Shown: positions 1-8,055 of the stretch, piece by piece | Layout: each line of letters opens with the position of its first letter | Position numbering within the stretch: the stretch's first letter is position 1 | Assembly: GCA_013349595.1 (NCBI GenBank) | Contig: DUZI01000056.1 | Location: forward strand, 1 to 9,104 | Direction: 5' to 3' | From: Nitrospirota bacterium | GTDB lineage: Bacteria; Nitrospirota; Thermodesulfovibrionia; Thermodesulfovibrionales; Dissulfurispiraceae | Length of the DNA stretch: 9,104 nucleotides | Notes under the pieces: generated by a model | The model's input: only the letters and a program-made list of their open reading frames with translations | Database searches by the model: none | Told to the model about the DNA's origin: nothing | Program-made: the position numbers and the translations under genes

Positions 1-452
1 ATGGTATGTTTTTGATCCCACAATTTATTTCTTTTTTTATCTTTACCGTTGGAGCCTTTGCAGAGACTAATAGAACACCTTTTGACCTTCCAGAGGCTGA
101 GAGTGAATTAGTGGCAGGTTATTTTGTTGAATACAGTGGGATGCGTTTTGCCTTTTTCTATCTTGCAGAATATGTTGGGATGATAGTCATGTCAAGTATT
201 TCTGTAACATGTTTTCTTGGTGGATGGTATTTGCCACCTTTTGTTGTGAATGTCTTCCCCTTTTTAAATGAAATACCTGGTCTTATAATATTTTTACTTA
301 AGCTTTATTGTTGTTTATTTTTATTTTATTGGGTAAGGGCTACATTGCCAAGATATAGATATGATCAACTTATGTCTCTTGGATGGAAGGTGTTAATACC
401 TTTGTCTTTAGTAAATATAGTTATTACTTCCTTGGTGAAATTTTTCTATTAA
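1..452 (+). CDS. nuoH: NADH-quinone oxidoreductase subunit H, 3' part (5' end outside window)
   Basis: This is the C-terminal part of the membrane subunit at the foot of complex I that, with NuoB and NuoD, forms the quinone-binding chamber. The frame is open from the first base (first full codon at position 3), so the ATG at position 6 is internal; about 150 of the usual 320-350 residues are present. Counting from that ATG, residues 19-46 match the most conserved NuoH stretch, the cytoplasmic loop with AETNRTPFDLPEAESELVAG and then EYSGM, which lines the quinone cavity and is rich in acidic residues. Hydrophobic helices follow at about 48-72, 90-110 and 127-146. The segment RATLPRYRYDQLM (111-123) before the last helix is also a NuoH hallmark. 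The stop lies one base before the nuoI start. Identification is secure; only the missing N-terminal half cannot be assessed. Confidence 0.97.
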   Translation, partial: GMFLIPQFISFFIFTVGAFAETNRTPFDLPEAESELVAGYFVEYSGMRFAFFYLAEYVGMIVMSSISVTCFLGGWYLPPFVVNVFPFLNEIPGLIIFLLKLYCCLFLFYWVRATLPRYRYDQLMSLGWKVLIPLSLVNIVITSLVKFFY

Positions 453-453
453 T

Positions 454-1002
454 ATGACAGCTAAAGATTTTTTAAAAAGAATATTCCTTCTTGAGATTTT
501 AAAGGGCATGGCTCTTACATTCAAGACCATGTTTAGTAAAGCTGTTACAAGGCAGTATCCCCTTGAACCACTAGAAGCAATGCCTGGTTTCAGAGGACTT
601 CATGCCCTTGCCAAGGATAAAGAAGGTAATATGAAATGTATTGGTTGTGGTTTGTGTGTTGCTATTTGTCCTTCTCAATGTATTAAGGTATTTACTACTG
701 AAGGTCCTACCCATGAAAAAGTGGTAGAGCGTTATGAAATAGATACATTAAAATGCCTTTTTTGTGCCTTTTGTGTAGAAGCATGTCCTTATGGTGCAAT
801 AGTATTAACTGAACATTATGAATACTCAGACTATGTAAAAGAAAATTTATATATGGATAAAGAAAAACTCTTACAAAACTGGGATAAGTATATGGCAGGG
901 GAAAAGGGCGAAGAATATTTTAAAAGATTCTGGAAACCCCTTTCTAATGATTTCAAGGAGACAGAAGGACAGGCTGTATTCAGAGGTTATGAAAGGAGAT
1001 GA
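454..1002 (+). CDS. nuoI: NADH-quinone oxidoreductase subunit I, 2x[4Fe-4S] protein
   Basis: This 182-residue subunit carries iron-sulfur clusters N6a and N6b, which pass electrons through the peripheral arm to cluster N2 and quinone. Two CxxCxxCxxxCP motifs are complete: C62, C65, C68, C72 (CIGCGLCVAICP) and C101, C104, C107, C111 (CLFCAFCVEACP), the 8Fe-8S ferredoxin arrangement of the family. The N-terminal 30 residues form the amphipathic, membrane-apposed segment typical of NuoI, and the GFRGLHAL block before the first cluster is also characteristic. Length matches the family (about 160-185). The ATG lies one base after the nuoH stop with only a weak, distant GGTGA upstream, so translation is probably coupled to nuoH. 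The C-terminal 60 residues are charged and lysine-rich, as in many anaerobe homologues. Confidence 0.97.
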   Translation: MTAKDFLKRIFLLEILKGMALTFKTMFSKAVTRQYPLEPLEAMPGFRGLHALAKDKEGNMKCIGCGLCVAICPSQCIKVFTTEGPTHEKVVERYEIDTLKCLFCAFCVEACPYGAIVLTEHYEYSDYVKENLYMDKEKLLQNWDKYMAGEKGEEYFKRFWKPLSNDFKETEGQAVFRGYERR

Positions 1003-1009
1003 CTGAGGG

Positions 1010-1519
1010 ATGACTACAGTTGAATTATTTTTTGCCTATTTTGCACTATCAATGACCTTTCTTTCTATTATGGTTATTTCAGTAAAAAATCCTGTTCATA
1101 GTATCTTATTAATGCTCGTTTTGTTTTTTCATATTGCAGCACTATATTTATTTCTTAATGCCGAATTTCTGGCTGCAGTGCAAGTTATTCTTTATGCAGG
1201 TGCAATTCTTGTGTTATTTCTATTTGTCATTATGATGCTTAACCTCAAAGAAGAGCTTATTTCTCATCGTTTTATCAATGAATGGCCTATCGGCATTGCA
1301 ATTGGAGTATCAATAATTGTCTTTTTATTTTTTGCCATAAGTACTATTACAACTAATTTTAAAGGAACACATACTATTGATTTTATAAAAGCTGAGACTA
1401 ACACAAAGGCAATTGGAAAGGTACTTTATACTGAATACTTGCTACCCTTTGAAATTGCATCTATTATACTTTTAATTGCCATTGTTGGGGCGTTAGTTTT
1501 GGCAAAGAAGGCAAAATAA
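1010..1519 (+). CDS. nuoJ: NADH-quinone oxidoreductase subunit J
   Basis: Membrane subunit of 169 residues (ND6 homologue) located between NuoH and NuoK/NuoA; its third helix helps couple quinone chemistry to proton movement. Five hydrophobic helices are visible, near residues 5-24, 29-49, 55-77, 93-113 and 143-166. Family signatures are KNPVHSILLML (26-36), the segment AEFLAAVQVILYAGAI (51-66) leading into VLFLFVIMMLNL, and the C-terminal block with YLLPFEIASI before the last helix. The chosen ATG has AGGAG eleven bases upstream, inside the end of nuoI. An ATG overlapping the nuoI stop at 999 opens only a four-codon frame and is not a start. The gap after nuoI is 7 bases and the gap to nuoK 2 bases, consistent with one mRNA. 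Confidence 0.95.
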   Translation: MTTVELFFAYFALSMTFLSIMVISVKNPVHSILLMLVLFFHIAALYLFLNAEFLAAVQVILYAGAILVLFLFVIMMLNLKEELISHRFINEWPIGIAIGVSIIVFLFFAISTITTNFKGTHTIDFIKAETNTKAIGKVLYTEYLLPFEIASIILLIAIVGALVLAKKAK

Positions 1520-1521
1520 TT

Positions 1522-1824
1522 ATGGTTCCTTTAAGTTGGTATTTAGGGCTAAGTGCTGTAATATTTGTTATAGGTCTTATAGGTTTTTTAATCAGAAGAA
1601 ATCTAATCATTATGTTTATGTCAATAGAATTAATGTTGAATTCAGTCAATATAAGTCTTATTGCATTCAGTCATTATTTAAATGATTTAAAAGGGCAGGT
1701 TATAGTCTTTTTTATCATTACTGTTGCTGCTGCAGAGGCGGCAATTGGATTAGCCATTTTAGTTGCCCTTTTTAGAAACAAAAATTCAATCCATACCGAT
1801 GACATATCGGTTATGAAGGGCTAA
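1522..1824 (+). CDS. nuoK: NADH-quinone oxidoreductase subunit K
   Basis: Small membrane subunit (ND4L homologue) of exactly 100 residues, the standard length, with three transmembrane helices at about 5-24, 29-50 and 59-84. The two buried glutamates needed for proton transfer are at the same positions as in E. coli: E36 in the MSIELMLNSVN motif and E72 in the TVAAAEAAIGLAI motif. These form part of the hydrophilic axis between the quinone module and the antiporter-like subunits. A purine-rich AAGAAGG lies about 10 bases before the ATG, inside the end of nuoJ. The gap to nuoL is 2 bases. The antisense reading frame across the nuoJ/nuoK junction is a shadow of these genes. Confidence 0.97.
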   Translation: MVPLSWYLGLSAVIFVIGLIGFLIRRNLIIMFMSIELMLNSVNISLIAFSHYLNDLKGQVIVFFIITVAAAEAAIGLAILVALFRNKNSIHTDDISVMKG

Positions 1825-1826
1825 AA

Positions 1827-3752
1827 ATGAATTACACCTATGTGCTTATTCCTGTATTACCGTTAATAGCCTTTGCTATAAACATAATATTAGGCAGAAA
1901 TATTATTCAAGACAGGGCACACCTTGTTGCAATTCCTGCTGTGGGGGGGGCTTTTGTCCTTTCAGTCTTTGCATTAATTGATGTTATAAATGGCAATATT
2001 TATAACTTTGATGTTTATAGCTGGATTAGTTCAGGTGATTTCAAGGTATCTGTGGGCTTTTTGATTGATCAATTAACTGCTATAATGCTTATTGTTGTAA
2101 CGAGCATAAGTCTCCTTGTCCATATCTATTCGGTAGGTTATATGCATGGTGATAAGGGATATTACAGGTTTTTCTCATATTTAAGTCTTTTTACTTTTTC
2201 AATGTTGATGCTTGTGCTTTCAAATAATCTCCTTCAACTTTATTTTGGCTGGGAAGCTGTTGGACTTTGTTCTTACTTTTTGATAGGCTTTTGGTATGAG
2301 AAGAAAAGTGCCGCCGATGCAGGTAAAAAGGCATTTATAGTAAATAGATTTGGAGACTTTGGTTTTGGGCTTGGTGTTATCCTTATTTTTCTTGTTATTG
2401 GTAGTATTCATTATTCTGATATATTTAATAAAGTTGGAGGTTTGCAAGGACAAGTAATCTCACTTTTTGGATATGATGTAGATTTAATTACATTAATTGC
2501 ACTACTACTTTTCTGTGGGGCAGTTGGAAAATCAGCTCAAATACCACTTCATATGTGGCTCCCTGATGCAATGGAAGGTCCTACGCCAGTGAGTGCCTTA
2601 ATCCATGCCGCAACAATGGTTACTGCAGGTGTGTTTATGGTTGCAAGATTTAACCCACTTTTTAGCCTTTCAGAAACTGCAATGATGGTTGTTGCACTCA
2701 CAGGTGCTTGCACAAGCCTCTTTGCAGCAACTATTGCCTTAGTCCAAAACGACATAAAGAGGATTATAGCTTATTCTACAGTGAGTCAGCTTGGATATAT
2801 GTTTCTTGCCTGTGGTGTAGGAGCTTATGGTGCAGGGATTTTTCATTTATTTACACATGCTTATTTCAAAGCCTTACTATTTCTCGGTGCAGGCAGTGTC
2901 ATGCATGCCATGGCTGGTGAACTTGATATTCAAAAAATGGGTGGTCTTAAGAAATATATGCCTGTCACTTATTGGACTTTCTTGATTGCCTCATTAAGCA
3001 TTGCTGGGATACCAGGGCTTGCGGGATTCTTCTCAAAGGACGAAATCCTATGGCTCGCTTACAACTCTGGAGCTATTGGGAAAATAGTCTGGATGATAGG
3101 CTCAATTGTTGCTGGATTAACTGCTTTTTATAGTTTCAGGATAATATTTCTTGCCTTTCATGGCAAATTTAGAGGCACTCACGAACAGGAGCATCACTTA
3201 CATGAATCTCCTAAATCAATGACAATTCCTCTAATAATACTTGCCATTGGGGCAGTGTCTGCAGGTTGGCTTGGAGTCCCTGAAATACTTGGAGGTAACA
3301 ATGCTATTGGTCATTTCTTTGAACCACTTTTAGGACATCCAAAGGTTACTGCAACTCATAGTGAGGAGATACAAGTCATGGCAATGTCAGTAATAATTGC
3401 CGTATTTGGTATATCTTTGGCGTGGTTTCTATATATGTTCAAACCTATCATACCAAAACTTCTTGCCCATTGGTTTAAGAATATTTACAAGATACTTTGG
3501 AATAAATACTATATTGATGAAATATATGAGTATTTATTTGTTAAATCGACCTTCTGGATGAGCAGGTCTGTGTTAATTGCTGTAACTGATTCTAAAATAA
3601 TTGAAGGGGTTGTCAATGGAGTCCCACAAAAAATTGCTGATTTGGGAGACTTTTTGAGAAAACTGCAAACAGGACACTTACAACACTATGGTATAGGAAT
3701 GGCTTTGGGCTTATTCACTGTTTTTACCTTAGTGTTGATTTTATCAAGGTAA
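1827..3752 (+). CDS. nuoL: NADH-quinone oxidoreductase subunit L, distal proton-pumping subunit
   Basis: Antiporter-like subunit (ND5 homologue) of 641 residues at the tip of the membrane arm, with the long lateral helix after the 14-helix core. Key residues of the proton path are all visible: E143 in FGWEAVGLCSY, K235 in GAVGKSAQIPLHMWLPDAMEG, H261 in SALIHAATMVTAG, K348 in THAYFKALLFLGAGSVMHA, and K404 in GFFSKDEIL. Residues 1-100 hold the family N-terminal domain, and 102-420 the proton-conducting membrane transporter domain. A histidine-rich loop with HEQEHHLHESP (452-462) precedes the C-terminal part. The segment around 545-610 is the expected amphipathic lateral helix, ending in one hydrophobic anchor at 622-640. 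GAAGGG lies six bases before the ATG. The stop is directly followed by the nuoM ATG. An eight-G run falls in codons 39-42 (listed separately). Confidence 0.97.
   Translation: MNYTYVLIPVLPLIAFAINIILGRNIIQDRAHLVAIPAVGGAFVLSVFALIDVINGNIYNFDVYSWISSGDFKVSVGFLIDQLTAIMLIVVTSISLLVHIYSVGYMHGDKGYYRFFSYLSLFTFSMLMLVLSNNLLQLYFGWEAVGLCSYFLIGFWYEKKSAADAGKKAFIVNRFGDFGFGLGVILIFLVIGSIHYSDIFNKVGGLQGQVISLFGYDVDLITLIALLLFCGAVGKSAQIPLHMWLPDAMEGPTPVSALIHAATMVTAGVFMVARFNPLFSLSETAMMVVALTGACTSLFAATIALVQNDIKRIIAYSTVSQLGYMFLACGVGAYGAGIFHLFTHAYFKALLFLGAGSVMHAMAGELDIQKMGGLKKYMPVTYWTFLIASLSIAGIPGLAGFFSKDEILWLAYNSGAIGKIVWMIGSIVAGLTAFYSFRIIFLAFHGKFRGTHEQEHHLHESPKSMTIPLIILAIGAVSAGWLGVPEILGGNNAIGHFFEPLLGHPKVTATHSEEIQVMAMSVIIAVFGISLAWFLYMFKPIIPKLLAHWFKNIYKILWNKYYIDEIYEYLFVKSTFWMSRSVLIAVTDSKIIEGVVNGVPQKIADLGDFLRKLQTGHLQHYGIGMALGLFTVFTLVLILSR
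1943..1950. repeat. Eight-guanine homopolymer inside nuoL
   Basis: An uninterrupted run of eight G sits in codons 39-42 of nuoL (Val-Gly-Gly-Ala) and is in frame as given. It is the longest G run I see in this AT-rich window. Such runs are prone to slippage, and a one-base change here would truncate NuoL after about 40 residues. It may be a chance result of codon use; no function is claimed. Confidence 0.6.
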
Positions 3753-5276
3753 ATGAATAATCAACTTGGAATTCCCATTTTAAGTATCTTGATATTCCTG
3801 CCAATTGCTGGTGCATTTGTTGTTGCTCTTTTAAATAGAGAAAAAGAAGGTCTTATTAAGGGTATTACCTTGACAGTAACCATAGCTAATTTTTTCATTA
3901 GCATACCTCTTTTTACCAGTTTTGACAAGACCACTGCGATGATGCAGTTTGTAGAGATAGCCTATTGGATACCGAGCTGGGGGGTTAAGTATTTTCTTGG
4001 TATTGATGGTATTAGTGTTCTTTTCATACTGCTATCTACATTGTTATCAATCCTGTGTGTAACTATCTCATGGCATAGTGTAGAGAAGAAAGTAAAGGAA
4101 TTTTATTCAGCCATTTTACTGATAGAAGGCTCCATGATTGGTGTATTTTGTAGCCTTGACCTCTTTTTATTTTATATATTTTGGGAGGCTATGCTTATCC
4201 CAATGTATCTATTGATTGGAGTATGGGGAGGGCCAAATAGGATATATGCTGCGATAAAGTTTTTCCTCTATACACTCATAGGAAGTTTGTTAATGCTACT
4301 TGGTATCATTTTGCTATATATATTTGGTGGAAGGACCTTTGATGTGCTTGAGATTATGAAGGTAAATTATCCCTTTGGGCTTCAAATGCTACTATTTTGG
4401 GCTTTTTTTGCTGCCTTTGCAGTGAAAGTTCCTATGTTTCCTGTTCATACATGGCTCCCTGATGCGCACACAGAGGCACCGACTGCTGGTAGTGTAATAC
4501 TTGCAGGTATATTGATAAAGATGGGGGCTTATGGTTTTTTGCGGTTTAGCTTACCACTTTTCCCTGAGGCATCATTAGCACTTTCTCCTGCCATGATGAT
4601 TTTATCGGTGATTGCGATAATCTACGGCGGTATCATTTGTCTGGGACAGACTGATTTAAAAAGATTGATTGCATATAGTTCAGTAAGCCATATGGGCTTT
4701 GTAACACTTGGTATTTTTGCACTAAATATGCAAGGCATAGAGGGCGGGATTTTACAAATGATAAATCATGGCATAGTAACAGGAGCACTATTTTTGAGCG
4801 TAGGAGTTGTATATGATAGGACACACTCAAGACAAATAGCAGATTATGGTGGCCTCGCAACAGTTATGCCCGTGTTTTCTGCTTTTTTTATGGTCTTTAC
4901 ACTTGCCTCAGTAGGTTTGCCTGGAACAAATGGTTTTGTAGGTGAATTTCTTATACTTGTTGGTGCCTTTACTGCATCAAAACCAATTGCAGTCTTTTCA
5001 GCAACAGGTATTATAATAGGCGCAGCATACATGCTCATGCTTTACCAAAAGGTCTTCTTTTTAGAAAAATCTTCAAAAATCATGAAAATCCCTGATATGG
5101 ATAGAAGAGAACTATTGACACTTTTACCATTATTAATACTTGTTTTTTGGATTGGTATATATCCAAATACCTTTATCTCTTTTATGGACGAATCAGTAAA
5201 GGCTCTCCTTGAGAGGATTTATAATAGTCAGATGACTAATTTAGATATTAGCAACATACTTGAAGGTAAAAAATGA
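3753..5276 (+). CDS. nuoM: NADH-quinone oxidoreductase subunit M, proton-pumping subunit
   Basis: Antiporter-like subunit (ND4 homologue) of 507 residues, close to the E. coli length of 509, with about 14 transmembrane helices. Visible functional residues are E145 in YIFWEAMLIPMYLLIG, K225 in AFAVKVPMFPVHTWLPDAHTEAP, K256 in GILIKMGAYGFLRF, the H337-H340 region helix ILQMINHGIVTGALF, and E398 in NGFVGEFLIL; these correspond to the E144, K234, K265 and E407 proton-path residues of the E. coli protein. The motif FLGIDGISVLF (81-91) is the usual NuoM N-terminal signature. The ATG follows the nuoL stop with no gap, and only a short AAGG three bases upstream is available, so coupling to nuoL translation is likely. 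The gene ends in a hydrophilic tail whose last codons overlap the nuoN start by 4 bases. Confidence 0.97.
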   Translation: MNNQLGIPILSILIFLPIAGAFVVALLNREKEGLIKGITLTVTIANFFISIPLFTSFDKTTAMMQFVEIAYWIPSWGVKYFLGIDGISVLFILLSTLLSILCVTISWHSVEKKVKEFYSAILLIEGSMIGVFCSLDLFLFYIFWEAMLIPMYLLIGVWGGPNRIYAAIKFFLYTLIGSLLMLLGIILLYIFGGRTFDVLEIMKVNYPFGLQMLLFWAFFAAFAVKVPMFPVHTWLPDAHTEAPTAGSVILAGILIKMGAYGFLRFSLPLFPEASLALSPAMMILSVIAIIYGGIICLGQTDLKRLIAYSSVSHMGFVTLGIFALNMQGIEGGILQMINHGIVTGALFLSVGVVYDRTHSRQIADYGGLATVMPVFSAFFMVFTLASVGLPGTNGFVGEFLILVGAFTASKPIAVFSATGIIIGAAYMLMLYQKVFFLEKSSKIMKIPDMDRRELLTLLPLLILVFWIGIYPNTFISFMDESVKALLERIYNSQMTNLDISNILEGKK

Positions 5277-6661
5277 CGCCAATACCCTTTCCAGATCTAA
5301 AACCTTTCACATCAGAACTTATTATACTGTCAGCAGGTTTGTTTTTATTAATACTTGAATTGTTTGTCAAAAACAAAACAGTCCTTTCTGCTGTTTGCAT
5401 TTTTGCATCAATATGTGTCCTCTTTGTGTTATCTGATACACAAGGGATAACCTTTAATGGAATGTTTGTAAACGACCTATACAGTATGTATTTTAAGATA
5501 ATCTTCATAATTAACCTCGTAATGACTGTTTTGATCTCAATAAATTATATTGATAGAGAAAAACCTGACAGGATGGAATATTACAGTCTGTTGCTCTTCG
5601 CTACTTCAGGAATGATGATTATGGCTTCAGCAAAAGACCTTGTTGTCCTATTTTTAGGATTGGAACTAATGGCATTAAGCACATACATTCTTGCAGGTAT
5701 TAAAACACTAAATATTAAGTCAAATGAGGCCGCAATTAAGTATTTCATGCTTGGAGCCTTTTCTTCTGCATTCTTTTTGTATGGACTTGCGATTCTTTAT
5801 GGTTTGACAGGTTCAACGGATATATATCAAATATCTGAAAAGATAAAGACTATTGAACCCTCAATGGCTCTTGTATTAAGCATGATAATGATAGTAGTTG
5901 CCTTCTCATTCAAGATTGCTGCGGCACCTTTTCATATGTGGGCACCAGATGTTTATGAAGGTGCTCCTACCTCTGTCACTGCCTTTATGTCTATTGGGCC
6001 AAAAGCTGCAGGTTTTGCGGTGTTTGGGCGGGTCTTTTATGTTGCCTTTGATAGTATTTATACAGAGTGGGCAACTGCATTAATTGTTATTTCAATAATT
6101 ACTATGGCTGTAGGCAATATAATTGCATTGAGTCAAACAAATATAAAAAGGATGCTTGCCTATTCATCGATTGCTCATGCTGGTTATATGCTCATAGGTA
6201 TAATCACTGCTACAGGAGATAGTATTAATGCGGTTTTGCATTATCTCCTAATATATGCCTTTATGAATATGGGTGCCTTTTCAATAATCATATTAATTGA
6301 GGGGGGAGAGCAGATTAAAAATTACAACGGCCTTGCCAAGAGGTATCCTTTAGTGTCAGCACTTATGCTTGTTTTTATGTTCTCTCTTGTAGGGATACCA
6401 CCTACTGCAGGTTTTATTGCTAAATTCAATCTTTTTATGTCTGCAATAAACGGAGGTTATTTATGGCTTGTAATTATTGCTGTGATATTTAGCACCATTT
6501 CAGCCTTTTACTATCTAAGAATAGTCATGAATATGTATATGAAAGACAACATCTCTGATTCAATTGTATTCTTAAATAATTCTGCCCCACTTGCTGTTGC
6601 AATATTTATATCCACTGTAATGGTCATTGTCATTGGCGTAATACCATCCCTCCTTATTTAG
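5273..6661 (+). CDS. nuoN: NADH-quinone oxidoreductase subunit N, proton-pumping subunit
   Basis: Third antiporter-like subunit (ND2 homologue) of 462 residues (E. coli 485), with about 14 transmembrane helices. Conserved residues are E131 in VLFLGLELMALSTYILAG, K214 in AFSFKIAAAPFHMWAPDVYEGAPT, K244 in SIGPKAAGFAV, and K384 in AGFIAKFNLF, matching the E133, K217, K247 and K395 positions of E. coli NuoN. The ATG overlaps the nuoM stop as ATGA and is preceded by GAAGGT about six bases upstream, so the start is well supported. This is the last complex I gene of the cluster. The next gene starts 21 bases after its stop, and no terminator hairpin lies between them. Confidence 0.97.
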   Translation: MTPIPFPDLKPFTSELIILSAGLFLLILELFVKNKTVLSAVCIFASICVLFVLSDTQGITFNGMFVNDLYSMYFKIIFIINLVMTVLISINYIDREKPDRMEYYSLLLFATSGMMIMASAKDLVVLFLGLELMALSTYILAGIKTLNIKSNEAAIKYFMLGAFSSAFFLYGLAILYGLTGSTDIYQISEKIKTIEPSMALVLSMIMIVVAFSFKIAAAPFHMWAPDVYEGAPTSVTAFMSIGPKAAGFAVFGRVFYVAFDSIYTEWATALIVISIITMAVGNIIALSQTNIKRMLAYSSIAHAGYMLIGIITATGDSINAVLHYLLIYAFMNMGAFSIIILIEGGEQIKNYNGLAKRYPLVSALMLVFMFSLVGIPPTAGFIAKFNLFMSAINGGYLWLVIIAVIFSTISAFYYLRIVMNMYMKDNISDSIVFLNNSAPLAVAIFISTVMVIVIGVIPSLLI

Positions 6662-6682
6662 TTTTTCTGGTATAGAATTATT

Positions 6683-7306
6683 ATGGATAACTTGTCAAAA
6701 CAGTATGTCATATCTTTTTTTAATAGACACCTTGATATTTTTGGTAATAGACCTGAAGCACTTAGATGGACCCATAAGGGGCAACAGGAACACTACAGGA
6801 ACATTCTTGAGGTTGATAAGTTTATCAGAGGTTCAAGTATTCTTGATTTTGGTTGCGGTAAGGGTGATTTATACGGTTACATTAAAGAAAGGGGTATCGA
6901 TGTAAAATACACAGGTATTGATATAAACGAAAGCTTGATAAACCTTGCCACTACAAATCATCCTGAGGCAAGATTTTTGTGTCTTGATATTTTACAGGAT
7001 AAACTGGATGAACTCTTCGATCATATCATTATTTGTGGGGTATTTAATCTTAAGTTTCAAGATATAGAGAATACTGTCAAAGAGATTCTTACAAAACTTT
7101 TTGCAATTTGCAAAAACTCCTTAGCGTTTAATGCCCTTTCTGCACACAATCCCCAAAAAGAGTATGAATTAAATTATTTGTATCCTGAAGAATTGTTCAA
7201 ATTTGCAGTAACTACATTAAGTCCTTATGTCTCTCTAAGACATGATAGCATGAATTATGTTTTTAATCTCTTTATATACAGACAAAAACAGGAAATAAGG
7301 GAGTGA
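6683..7306 (+). CDS. Class I SAM-dependent methyltransferase, substrate unknown
   Basis: Soluble 207-residue protein with a seven-stranded Rossmann methyltransferase fold. Motif I is LDFGCGKGDL (54-63), which binds the SAM methionine part; acidic D80 in YTGIDIN ends strand 2 and should bind the ribose; LCLDIL (99-104) is motif III; IIICGVFNLKF (115-125) is at the motif IV position. The N-terminal block with FGNRPEALRW (20-29) and the C-terminal features FNALSAH (149-155) and LRHDSMNYVFNLFIYR (185-200) match, from memory, a conserved family of orphan bacterial methyltransferases of unknown function. No transmembrane or signal segment is seen. The start ATG has no clear Shine-Dalgarno sequence and lies 21 bases after nuoN, so it is probably read through from the nuo operon. 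It overlaps the following glycosyltransferase by 4 bases, which suggests joint expression and perhaps a shared role in glycan or envelope modification, an inference only. Confidence 0.88.
   Translation: MDNLSKQYVISFFNRHLDIFGNRPEALRWTHKGQQEHYRNILEVDKFIRGSSILDFGCGKGDLYGYIKERGIDVKYTGIDINESLINLATTNHPEARFLCLDILQDKLDELFDHIIICGVFNLKFQDIENTVKEILTKLFAICKNSLAFNALSAHNPQKEYELNYLYPEELFKFAVTTLSPYVSLRHDSMNYVFNLFIYRQKQEIRE
7290..7305 (+). promoter_or_regulatory. Ribosome binding site and GTG start of the glycosyltransferase
   Basis: A purine-rich stretch with AGGA at 7290-7293 and AAGGGA at 7297-7302 precedes a GTG at 7303-7305. The GTG overlaps the stop of the methyltransferase as GTGA. The first residues after it run directly into the glycosyltransferase domain, and no ATG is available in this frame near that point, so the GTG is the best start. 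Confidence 0.7.
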
Positions 7307-8055
7307 ACAGAGAAAAAATCTCTATTGCAATAATTACAAAAAATGAAGAAGACAGGATTGAAGAGTGTTTAAAGACATTAAGCTTTGCCGATGAAATTAT
7401 AGTAGTCGATTCTGAAAGCACTGATAAGACTGTTGAGATTGCCAAAAAATATGGTTGTCGAATTTATGAAGAAAAATGGGAAGGCTTCGGTTCTCATAAA
7501 AACAAGGCAATTTCTAAATGTCAATATCAATGGGTTCTGGTGCTTGATGCAGATGAGCGTATCCCTGAAGAAACTGTTCAGAAAATCTTAGAAATACTTA
7601 ACAATCCTCAAGCAGATGCCTATAGTTTTCCAAGAAAGAACTATTTTCGTAATAAGTGGATAAGACATTGTGGTTGGTGGCCCGATAGAGTGGTAAGATT
7701 ATTCAACAAAAATAAAGGAGCTATCAAAGATTTATTAGTTCATGAAGCAATTACAACACAAGGCAGAATAGTTGAAATAAACACCCCAATAATACACCAT
7801 TCAATAAGAAATATTGAGCATATTTTACAGAAGGTAAATACATATTCTTCTTTAGGTGCAAAGGAGCTTTACAAAAGAGGCAAGAATGTTTCGCTTATTA
7901 CTGTTTTTCTAAAGACTTTGTCTGCTTTTATAAAACTTTATTTTTTAAAAAGAGGCTTTTTAGATGGCTATGAAGGTTTTATAATATCTTATTCACATGC
8001 AGTTTATACATGCTATAAATACCTAAAACTAATAGAAATGCAAAAGGATAAATAA
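7303..8055 (+). CDS. Glycosyltransferase family 2, WaaE/KdtX-like
   Basis: A 250-residue GT-A fold transferase that should move a sugar from a nucleotide donor. Sequence signs in order: ISIAIITKNEEDRIEECLKT (6-25) begins the domain; VVDSESTDKT (34-43) is the nucleotide-binding loop with D36; LDADERIPEE (81-90) has the DAD metal-binding motif (D82, D84); WWPDRVVRLF (125-134) and LVHEAI (145-150) are typical of the beta-1,4-glucosyltransferase subgroup that includes WaaE/KdtX of lipopolysaccharide inner core. Residues 196-234 are hydrophobic and basic, with the pattern LYFLKRGFLDGYEGFI, a common membrane-associated tail in this subgroup. Length matches the family (about 250-260). It likely works at the cytoplasmic face of the inner membrane on a lipopolysaccharide or similar acceptor; the exact sugar and acceptor cannot be read from sequence, so no symbol is given. 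Confidence 0.9.
   Translation: MNREKISIAIITKNEEDRIEECLKTLSFADEIIVVDSESTDKTVEIAKKYGCRIYEEKWEGFGSHKNKAISKCQYQWVLVLDADERIPEETVQKILEILNNPQADAYSFPRKNYFRNKWIRHCGWWPDRVVRLFNKNKGAIKDLLVHEAITTQGRIVEINTPIIHHSIRNIEHILQKVNTYSSLGAKELYKRGKNVSLITVFLKTLSAFIKLYFLKRGFLDGYEGFIISYSHAVYTCYKYLKLIEMQKDK

Noticed and set aside
6..452. ATG at position 6 as a true start of a short membrane protein.
   Set aside because: The frame is open to the window edge and the protein aligns with the C-terminal half of NuoH, so the ATG is an internal methionine.
1464..1649. Minus-strand open frame across the nuoJ/nuoK junction.
   Set aside because: It is antisense to two well-conserved genes, with low-complexity composition and no recognisable domain.
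5248..5508. Minus-strand open frame over the nuoM/nuoN junction.
   Set aside because: It mirrors conserved coding sequence and shows no protein-family features.
6671..6678. TATAGAAT just before the methyltransferase start, resembling a -10 promoter box.
   Set aside because: No -35 element at suitable spacing, and it would place transcription start at or inside the start codon; such strings are expected in AT-rich DNA.
6705..6905. Alternative-frame open reading frame inside the methyltransferase gene.
   Set aside because: The overlapping methyltransferase frame has complete SAM-binding motifs; the alternative frame has none.
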